Assembly (NCBI RefSeq): GCF_014898155.1
Contig: NZ_CP062938.1
Location: forward strand, 682,001 to 746,000
Length of the DNA: 64,000 nt
Reading direction: 5' to 3'
Source: Bifidobacterium eulemuris
GTDB lineage: Bacteria; Actinomycetota; Actinomycetes; Actinomycetales; Bifidobacteriaceae
Positions within the stretch are counted from its first letter, which is position 1, and every line of letters starts with the position of its first letter. Both the position numbers and the translations under genes were made by a program. The notes under the pieces were generated by a model that saw nothing but the letters and a program-made list of their open reading frames with translations, ran no database searches and was not told where the DNA came from. This document shows, piece by piece, positions 25,761 through 38,264 of the stretch.

Positions 25761-27485
25761 CGCCTCATGGCTCACCACAATCACCGCGCCCCGAAAACCA
25801 CTCAGCACCCGGCCAAGCGCCTCTTTTGATCCCAAATCCAAATGATTGGTCGGCTCATCCATGATGATCAGCTGCGGGTCGCGGACCAAACCGAGACACA
25901 ACAGCAGTTTGCGCGACTCCCCCGGCGACAGGGGCCGTCCCGAAACCAGCACGTCGGGGTCGGCGTTGAGTTGCGCGAAGGCGGCAAGCACACGCGTCCT
26001 ATCCGCTGCGGTCAGCCGCGCCAACTCCGCCACCGCCGCGTCGCACTCGGCTTGCGTCACCTTCTGCGCGATATAAAGGCACGGCACGTCATCGGGCACG
26101 GCCCGCACCAACGCGCGCATCAGCGTCGACTTGCCCAATCCGTTGGGACCGATGATGACGATATGATCGCGCGGGCCCACACTCAACGTCGGAATCGCCA
26201 CGCCGCCGACTGGCTCACCGGTTCCGTGGGAGTCTTGCGGTTGCTCCGCCGGGGCGACGCGCCCGACTGGGAGTTCACCGGTTCCGCAAAAGTCTTTCGG
26301 GTCTGGTTCATGCGATTCAACTGAGGCCAGTTGCTGGGGACCCGCCATCGTCATCTGAGACGCATCCATCGCCGCAACCCGCCAAACGCCATCTGGATCG
26401 ACAAGCAACCTCGCGTTCGCAATCACAGGCTGGCCAACTCCACCGCAAGACGGTCCCACATTCCGCACGGCATCATCTGGCTCACCGCCGTAACGGATCA
26501 CCCCGGATTCCAGACGCACCAGTTCGGAGCGGTGGCTCGGTTCGATATCCAGCCAGATGTTTCCGTCGTACCGTTTCGCCGCGGTCGTCAGATTCTCCGC
26601 TTGAGCGCGGGCCGCGGCGACGCGCCCATCGAGTTGGGAATAGGCGCGCCCCACGCCGGAGTCCAGACTGGTGGAACGCGCCAGTTTGCGGGCGGCGCGC
26701 GCGTCATGGTCTTTGGGATCGACCCGCCGCCCCTGACGCTTGGCCGCCTCCACCTGCTGGACCTTGGTATGACGCGTCGTCTGGATATCGACCAGACGGG
26801 CGGTTTCACGGCGGGCCGCGGACAGAGCGTCCGCCTCGCTCCGTTCCCGCTCCCGTCGCGCCTGAATCATCCTCGAATATCCTCCGGCGTAGATGATGAC
26901 CTGTGTGACGTTGCGTCCGCGAATATGCCGTCGCTCGAAGCAGACGCACCGATCGCAGGTCGCGTCGATCAGCGCGACGTCGTGGGAGATGACGATGCCG
27001 ATGCCACGGAACGTACGCATGACGCGTGCGATGGAGTTCCGGGTCGGCCCGTCCACATGGTTGGTCGGTTCGTCCAGCACCAGCACATCGGGGTGTGCGG
27101 CGAGCGCGCAGGCCACCTGCACACGTTTGGCTTCGCCTCCTGACAGGGTGTCGTACCGGTAACACCATTCGTCATCGATGCCGAGCGTTTCGCGCACCGT
27201 CATCGCCTCGGGCGACCAATCGGCTGCGAAATCCTCCAGTCTTTCGGGCGTCTCGACGGTGCGCTGCGGGCAATATCCGACGACCAATCCGCGCGGCGAC
27301 GGGCTGACCTTGCCTTGGTCCGGGGTCAATCGTCCTACGGCGATATTCGCCAGAGTCGATTTGCCGATGCCGTTGTCGCCCAATATCGCGCTCCACCCGC
27401 GTGGGAAAGTCGCGCTGACGTCATCGAACAACGGTTCGGGAGCGCCTTCATATGTAAAAGAGACATGTGATAACGAAAGTGCCAT
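25734..27485 (-). CDS. ABC-F family ATPase with shortened C-terminus
   Basis: 583 residues, soluble, two ATPase domains. Domain 1: GDNGIGKST (about 36), LSGGEAKR, VLVLDEPTNHVD. A charged helical interdomain arm rich in Arg/Ala/Glu follows (about 205-300). Domain 2: GPNGLGKST (about 461), a variant signature LSPGESRK, LIIMDEPTNHLD. A linker before domain 2 contains an imperfect repeat of GTGE-PVG. ABC-F proteins act on the ribosome, some giving antibiotic resistance. The chain stops 14 residues from the start of VVSHE, where relatives run on for tens of residues; the last codons come from repeat copy A. AAGGAG precedes the ATG. Confidence 0.88.
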   Translation of the reverse strand: MALSLSHVSFTYEGAPEPLFDDVSATFPRGWSAILGDNGIGKSTLANIAVGRLTPDQGKVSPSPRGLVVGYCPQRTVETPERLEDFAADWSPEAMTVRETLGIDDEWCYRYDTLSGGEAKRVQVACALAAHPDVLVLDEPTNHVDGPTRNSIARVMRTFRGIGIVISHDVALIDATCDRCVCFERRHIRGRNVTQVIIYAGGYSRMIQARRERERSEADALSAARRETARLVDIQTTRHTKVQQVEAAKRQGRRVDPKDHDARAARKLARSTSLDSGVGRAYSQLDGRVAAARAQAENLTTAAKRYDGNIWLDIEPSHRSELVRLESGVIRYGGEPDDAVRNVGPSCGGVGQPVIANARLLVDPDGVWRVAAMDASQMTMAGPQQLASVESHEPDPKDFCGTGELPVGRVAPAEQPQDSHGTGEPVGGVAIPTLSVGPRDHIVIIGPNGLGKSTLMRALVRAVPDDVPCLYIAQKVTQAECDAAVAELARLTAADRTRVLAAFAQLNADPDVLVSGRPLSPGESRKLLLCLGLVRDPQLIIMDEPTNHLDLGSKEALGRVLSGFRGAVIVVSHEAGSHGVWGG

Positions 27486-27703
27486 AGCATCTCCTTGATG
27501 CCCAGGCGCACTGTGACGACTGTACGATTATGACGGCAGCGGCGGGCGACGCGCGGCAGTGCGCATCAACGCGCACGCTCCTCTTCAGCGCAATCCGTCA
27601 CCGTCACAGCCACATCGTTCCGCGGACCCTTTCTCGATTTCATCATCGCCGCTCCCAGAGTAGCACTTCGACGGGTATCCCACAACACCACCGCCAACAA
27701 CAG

Positions 27704-27855
27704 CCCGTGTGACCCTCATATCAGACTCAAACGAACATCCCGCAGGACGGATCTTTGAAAACAACTAATCTACATCGAACCGACCACACACAATGTGTGC
27801 GGTTCATGTGACAAAAGGTCTCACGAAAGACAGCCACCTCGTACTCCGTGCGACC
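27704..27855 (-). repeat. Structured intergenic repeat, copy B (degenerate)
   Basis: Keeps the outer boxes CCCGTGTGACCCTC, CAAACGAACATCC, TGTGCGGTTCATGTGA, AAAAGGTCTCACGA and CTCCGTGCGACC in the same order and spacing as copies A and C, but the central TTCCTTGGAA hairpin is lost. The second hairpin is well kept (CCACACACAATGTGTGCGG). No gene ends into it, unlike the other copies. It occupies part of the 583-base gap 27486-28068; the rest shows no credible gene except the palindrome noted separately. Confidence 0.75.
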
Positions 27856-27877
27856 TCGGTCAACCTGATATGTCCAG

Positions 27878-27904
27878 CAGTTGTCGCAACTTTTGCGACA
27901 ACTG
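27878..27904. promoter_or_regulatory. Perfect 27-base palindrome, candidate operator
   Basis: CAGTTGTCGCAA-CTT-TTGCGACAACTG: 12-bp arms with no mismatch. It lies 22 bases past repeat copy B and about 165 bases before the DUF559-like gene. It could be a repressor site or a very stable hairpin; there is no T-run after it on either strand. Confidence 0.6.
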
Positions 27905-28068
27905 AAATCATGAAGGGCATTGGCCATATGCCTGCTAATCGTAGGCACGCTTTGCCCGAACAGCGTGACGGTTCGGCCGCCTCGCACCGGACACACCGTA
28001 CCCAAGGCTAGAACCACATGACCGCGTTCGGCTTGCGCTCAGACGCACACCCACTTTAGCGTCGGAAC

Positions 28069-28902
28069 ATGAGTAGTTTTATGCATGACCAGGCCGTCGG
28101 ACTGAGACGGATGGAACGCCGACGTTGCAATGAGGCCGCCGGGCGGACCACAGCGCCACTGTGGGTGAGTCACATCAACGCGTTGCGGTATTGGGGCGCG
28201 TCGGTGCCGGAGACGATAACGATACGTCGCGACGTCGTGCACGTCAGCGTACCCAAAGCCAGCCAACGCAAGAAAGTGCAGGGCGTGCAATTCCACGTGT
28301 TTCGGGGAGAGCCCGCATTGCGCAAAGAGAACTGGGAACAATTCTGGGTGTTCGCGCCTCCCGCGGCATGGTCGCAGATGGCGCCGTTCTGCACCGCCGC
28401 GCAACTCGCCGTCATCGGAGCGTCGCTGCTGCGGCGGGACAAACGCGACAAAGTCACCACCATAGACGAGATCACCCGATATATCGAGGCGAATCCGACG
28501 ATCCGCTCGCACGCGACCTGTTTGGAGGCGATCCCACTGCTTGTGGAGAACACCGATTCTCCCAAGGAGGCCGACCTGTTCCAGCTGCTGGTCAAGGGCG
28601 GACTGGGCAGACCTCAGGCGAACTGGCGCGTGGACATCCCCGGAAGCTCCCGATATCGTCTGATCGACCTCGCGTACCCCGAGTGCAAAGTCGGATTCGA
28701 ATACCAGGGGTACCATCACGCCGAGCCCGACCAGATGCAGGCGGATTACCTGCGGCAGAACCAACTTACGCAGAAAGGATGGGTGATTCTGTACGTGACG
28801 GCCGACCATCTCGAAACGGAGGAGTCACGGCGGAAGTTCCTTGAAACGGCCCAGGGCATCGTCTCCCGGCAGCGTGCCCTATGGTCGTGGTTCAGCGCAT
28901 AG
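28069..28902 (+). CDS. DUF559 / PD-(D/E)XK nuclease-like protein
   Basis: 277 residues. The C-terminal ~100 residues carry YRLIDLAYPECKVGFEYQGYHH, then QADYLRQNQLTQKGWVILYVTADHL, the pattern of DUF559/Vsr-like endonuclease folds: Asp in LIDLAYP, Glu-x-Gln in FEYQG and a paired His. The N-terminal part (WVSHINALRYWG, VHVSVPKASQRKKVQGVQFH) resembles the AbiEi-like domain found in many actinobacterial proteins of this kind. No partner toxin gene is beside it. The start at 28069 or 28081 is uncertain; there is no good ribosome site. Role unknown. Confidence 0.65.
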   Translation: MSSFMHDQAVGLRRMERRRCNEAAGRTTAPLWVSHINALRYWGASVPETITIRRDVVHVSVPKASQRKKVQGVQFHVFRGEPALRKENWEQFWVFAPPAAWSQMAPFCTAAQLAVIGASLLRRDKRDKVTTIDEITRYIEANPTIRSHATCLEAIPLLVENTDSPKEADLFQLLVKGGLGRPQANWRVDIPGSSRYRLIDLAYPECKVGFEYQGYHHAEPDQMQADYLRQNQLTQKGWVILYVTADHLETEESRRKFLETAQGIVSRQRALWSWFSA

Positions 28903-28920
28903 AACCATTCTCAATAGCAT

Positions 28921-29080
28921 CCGTGCGACCCTCAAATCACACCCAAACAAACATGATGATGGCGACTTTCCTTGGAAAGCCGCCATCCTTTACTCATACG
29001 CCCTCACACGGCATGTGCGGTTCATGTAAGAAAAGGTCGCACGAACGGAGCCCCGGTCCCGCTCCGTGCGAACCCGCCCC
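28921..29080 (-). repeat. Structured intergenic repeat, copy C
   Basis: Begins 18 bases after the DUF559-like stop and runs exactly to the stop codon of the glycerol dehydrogenase gene. The central hairpin GATGGCGACTTTCC-TT-GGAAAGCCGCCATC (28958-28987) has 13 of 14 pairs. End boxes CCGTGCGACCCTC and AAAAGGTCGCACG are inverted relative to each other, followed by CTCCGTGCGAACCCGC. On the minus strand it starts with a terminator-like hairpin and CTTTTC. Confidence 0.85.
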
Positions 29081-30172
29081 TTAGTCGATAATGCCGTTCA
29101 GCTCGTCGACGGCGCGCAGGGCGGCGGCGACGTCACTCGGGGTGACTTCGAAAGGCATATTGCCCATGGTGTCTTCCGGAGCGCAGGCCAGTTCGCCGAC
29201 TTTGAGCAGATCCTCGTCGGTGGCGTCGCCGATGCCGATGCCCTCCAGCGTGGTCGGCAGTCCGACCGTGCGGAAGAAGCGGTATTCCTTCTTCAGCACG
29301 TCCAGTGGCTGATTGTCCAGCACCAGTTGGGCGAGCGTGCCGTACGCCACCTTTTCGCCGTGCAGATACTGATGGGTGCCGGCCAGCGCGGTCAGACCGT
29401 TATGGATGGCGTGCGCGGCGGCAAGTCCGCTGCTTTCGAATCCCAGTCCGCTCAGCAGGGTGTTCGCTTCGATCACGCTTTCCACGGCCGGGGTGCGCGC
29501 GCCCTTGCGGACGGCGGCGACGGCCTTCGCCCCCTCGCCGGTGACCAGCTCGTGGCACAGTTTGGCCATGGCGAACGCGGCATGCGTCGGATGCCCGCCG
29601 ACCATGGTCGTGGCGTTCGACCTCACGCAGGCCGCGGCCTCATAATAGGTGGCGAACGCGTCGCCCAGACCCGACACCAGCAGGCGGATCGGCGCCTTCG
29701 CGATGAGTTCGACGTCCATGATCACCGCGGTCGGATTGCTGACCAGCGGCAGATAATGGTCGAACTGTCCGTCGGGGGTGTAGATCACGGACAGGCGCGA
29801 GCACGGCGCGTCGGATGACGCGGCGGTCGGCACGATGGCCACGTCGAGCCCGCCGGCGTAATAGCCGACCGCTTTGGCGGTATCGATGCTTTTGCCTCCG
29901 CCGATGCCGAACACGATATCCGAGCCGTCGAGGGCCTCGCGATGTTTGGTGATCTCTTCGTCGGAGCATTCCCCGCCGAACACCGCGTAGACGTACGGCA
30001 TACCCGCAGTCTCGAAGCTGGACACGATATCGTCGCGATACACGCCGTCGATGAACGAGTCGACGATCAGATACGCCTTGGAGGCGCCCAGCCCCTCGCA
30101 TTCGTTCGCCAACGCGGACAGCGCGCCTTCGTGCTGAATATAGGTGCCTGGAGCGGCAAGAACTTTTCTCAT
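29081..30172 (-). CDS. gldA: Glycerol dehydrogenase (iron-containing alcohol dehydrogenase family)
   Basis: Interconverts glycerol and dihydroxyacetone with NAD+ in the cytosol. 363 residues, the usual length. NAD-binding FGIGGGKSIDTAKAVGYYAG and the family pattern VPTAASSDAPCSRLSVIY are present. Zinc ligands: Asp in GLGDAFATYYEA, His in AAHAIHNGL and His in YLHGEKVAYG. AAGGA lies before the ATG. Single gene; its 3' end abuts repeat copy C, which probably supplies its terminator. Confidence 0.93.
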   Translation of the reverse strand: MRKVLAAPGTYIQHEGALSALANECEGLGASKAYLIVDSFIDGVYRDDIVSSFETAGMPYVYAVFGGECSDEEITKHREALDGSDIVFGIGGGKSIDTAKAVGYYAGGLDVAIVPTAASSDAPCSRLSVIYTPDGQFDHYLPLVSNPTAVIMDVELIAKAPIRLLVSGLGDAFATYYEAAACVRSNATTMVGGHPTHAAFAMAKLCHELVTGEGAKAVAAVRKGARTPAVESVIEANTLLSGLGFESSGLAAAHAIHNGLTALAGTHQYLHGEKVAYGTLAQLVLDNQPLDVLKKEYRFFRTVGLPTTLEGIGIGDATDEDLLKVGELACAPEDTMGNMPFEVTPSDVAAALRAVDELNGIID

Positions 30173-30299
30173 AATGGTTTTCCTTCATGGACGTGCCGAC
30201 GGTGCGTCAGCAGGTGTCGTCTTCGACACGGGAGACGCCGGACGTCGGACCGCCGCGGAATTGCGGCGGTGAATCCAGCCTATGGCGAAGCGGTGACAC

Positions 30300-30530
30300 A
30301 GTTCCGTCCGCGGCTTAATTCCGACCGACACCGCAGCCGCATCCCGTCCGATTTCCGTCCGCAGGCTGATTCCGTCCCGCGTCCCGACCAACGGTTCCAC
30401 CCGACTCCTCCGTATCCAGCCCGACTTCTATCCACGGCTTGATTCCGCCCCGACCCGACTTCCGCAAACAGGTTGATTCCGTCCCGCGTCCCGCCCGAAG
30501 GTTCCGCCGCGTCCTGCCGAACATTCGCCC
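30300..30530. repeat. Degenerate C-rich repeats upstream of mrp
   Basis: The unit CAGGYTGATTCCGTCCCGCG followed by TCCCG occurs at 30362 and 30469 (period 107); related pieces with CGGCTTRATTCCG are at 30311 and 30434. Open frames through it are repetitive and have no family features. The gap 30173-30648 holds this array, a CCGCCGC/GCGGCGG hairpin near 30260, and the mrp leader. Confidence 0.6.
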
Positions 30531-30648
30531 GTCCATGCTCCGCGAAAACCCGGATACGACGACTTTCGCAAAATCCCCGCGTCGCACTCTGGAAAGCCGC
30601 GCGGCTTGCCGCTAGGGTGGTAGGCGGTCCGTACAAAGGAGGAGCCAC

Positions 30649-31962
30649 ATGGTCGACGCACGCCAGATCGAAGCCGAAATCTACGAACGCCTCAGCCGGG
30701 TGATCGACCCCGAGCTCGGCCGTTCCGTCACCGATTTAGGTATGATCGCCGCCATTCAGGCCGTCCCGTCTGATCAGGCCGTCCCGTCTGATCAGCCCGT
30801 CCCGTCCGACCAACCCGACCAAAAGGACCGGACCAATCTGTCCGACACCCCCGACCGGACCGACACCCCCGACCGGGCCGACGAATCCGTCCTATCCAAC
30901 CCGACGGGCCAGGATCAGTCCGACCAGTCCGCGACATCCAACCAGTCCAGCCAAACCACCCAACTCCAGGCATATGACGTGACGGTGCGCGTGGAGCTCA
31001 CGGTCGAGGGCTGCCCCCTCAGCGAAACCATCACCAACCAGATCAACGGCGCGGTCGCCTCCTATCCGCACGCCGCACTCACCCCGCATATCGAAGTCTC
31101 GTCGATGAGCCGCGACAAACTCGCCGATCTGGTCGCCGGACTCAAGGCGGAACGCAAGCAGAACCCCTTCACCAAGCCGGGCGTCAAAACCCGCATCTTC
31201 GCCATCGCCTCGGGCAAAGGCGGCGTGGGCAAGTCCTCGGTGACGGCGAATCTGGCCGCCACCTTCGCCGCGTTGGGCTACGACACCGCCGCCATCGACG
31301 CGGATATCTACGGGTTCTCCCTGCCGCGACTGTTCGGCGTGCGCACCCAACCCACCAATCTCAACGGCATGCTGATGCCGGTGACCGCATGGGGGGTCAA
31401 GCTGATCTCCATCGGCATGTTCGCCGGGGCCGACCGGGCGATTCTGTGGCGCGGGCCGCGACTGCAGCGCTCATTGGAGCAGTTCCTGTCCGACGTGTGG
31501 TGGGGCGAGCCCGACGTGCTGCTGCTCGACCTGGCGCCGGGCACGGGCGATATGGCGATTTCCGTGGCGCAGGCGCTGCCGAACGCGGAGCTGGTGGTGG
31601 TCACCACGCCGCAGCCCTCCGCCTCCGACATCGCCGTGAGGTCCGGCTTGGTCGCCTTGCAGGTGCCGATGCGCGTGCGTGGCGTGGTGGAGAATATGAG
31701 TTTCTACGAGCATAAGGGCGAGCGTCTGGAGATTTTCGGCGCGGGCGGCGGCCGTCGCGTCTCCGACCAGCTGACCGAGGCGCTGGGATATGACGTGCCG
31801 CTGATGGCGCAGCTTCCGTTGCTGCCCGAGGTGCGTGAGACCGGTGAGGATGGACGTCCGGCGGTGCTGGCGGAGGATGGTTCGCTGGCTGACACGCCGT
31901 TGGCGCGCTCGTTTAGGGAGTTGGCGTTGGGTTTGATGGACGCGGGTTCGCACAAAGCATGA
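30649..31962 (+). CDS. mrp: Mrp/NBP35-family Fe-S cluster carrier ATPase with repetitive insertion
   Basis: 437 residues. An N-terminal MIP18-like domain (SRVIDPELGRSVTDLGMI) is interrupted at about residues 37-105 by a low-complexity insertion (AVPSDQ units, then TPDRTD units) before it resumes with VTVRVELTVEGCPL. The ATPase domain follows with the deviant Walker A GKGGVGKSS (about 189), switch I (DADIYGFSLPRLFG), and LLLDLAPGTGD. The CxxC that binds the cluster in many Mrp proteins is replaced by VENMSFYEHKGERLEIFG. Ends LMDAGSHKA, the AGSH codons coming from repeat copy D. AAAGGAGG precedes the ATG. Confidence 0.9.
   Translation: MVDARQIEAEIYERLSRVIDPELGRSVTDLGMIAAIQAVPSDQAVPSDQPVPSDQPDQKDRTNLSDTPDRTDTPDRADESVLSNPTGQDQSDQSATSNQSSQTTQLQAYDVTVRVELTVEGCPLSETITNQINGAVASYPHAALTPHIEVSSMSRDKLADLVAGLKAERKQNPFTKPGVKTRIFAIASGKGGVGKSSVTANLAATFAALGYDTAAIDADIYGFSLPRLFGVRTQPTNLNGMLMPVTAWGVKLISIGMFAGADRAILWRGPRLQRSLEQFLSDVWWGEPDVLLLDLAPGTGDMAISVAQALPNAELVVVTTPQPSASDIAVRSGLVALQVPMRVRGVVENMSFYEHKGERLEIFGAGGGRRVSDQLTEALGYDVPLMAQLPLLPEVRETGEDGRPAVLAEDGSLADTPLARSFRELALGLMDAGSHKA
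30760..30879 (+). repeat. In-frame 18-base tandem repeats inside mrp
   Basis: Three 18-base units at 30760, 30778 and 30796 (GCCGTCCCGTCTGATCAG and a variant) and two further 18-base units near 30844 and 30862 (GACACCCCCGACCGG plus one codon). Units are multiples of three, so copy-number change would alter protein length without shifting frame. Confidence 0.85.
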
Positions 31963-32127
31963 CGACGGCACGTCGCGTGCGACTTTTCCTTACATGAAAC
32001 GAACGTCTCCTGTGAGGTTCGCGATTGTAAAGAATGGCGATTTTCCAAGGAAAACCGCCATTCTTATGTTCGTTTGAGAGGTAAAGAAGGGTCGCACGGG
32101 CAGGCGGGGCGACCACTTCCGTGCGCC
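31942..32127 (+). repeat. Structured intergenic repeat, copy D
   Basis: Same family as A-C in the opposite orientation, again reading away from the 3' end of its gene (mrp). Starts GCGGGTTCGCAC inside the mrp coding end, then GTGCGACTTTTCC. The central hairpin AATGGCGATTTTCC-AA-GGAAAACCGCCATT (32033-32062) is the same 30-base length as in copy C, with base changes on both arms that keep pairing. Ends at AGGGTCGCACGG, with an extra arm CCGTGCGCC to 32127. Confidence 0.85.
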
Positions 32128-32138
32128 AGGCCTTTGCG

Positions 32139-38214
<6,076 letters not shown>

Positions 38215-38252
38215 GGTTCACATTCTCTCCTGTTTCCCCGACATGAAGCCGT

Positions 38253-38258
38253 TAGAAT
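38253..38258 (+). promoter_or_regulatory. -10 box of a leaderless promoter
   Basis: TAGAAT ends 6 nt before the GTG start at 38265, so transcription would begin at about the first base of the start codon. No ribosome site is present. Confidence 0.5.
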
Positions 38259-38264
38259 AATGGG

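Noticed and set aside
25742..25765. GGGTTCGCAC end box of the repeat as a tRNA T-arm fragment or attachment site
   Set aside because: It lacks the rest of the T-loop consensus (TTCRANYC) and no integrase or tRNA gene is near.
27793..28011. Possible 72-residue protein
   Set aside because: It begins inside repeat copy B and reads through the 27-base palindrome; no ribosome site or protein-like features.
30185..30661. Overlapping repetitive minus-strand frames upstream of mrp
   Set aside because: They translate degenerate C-rich repeats in several frames at once and show no family signature.
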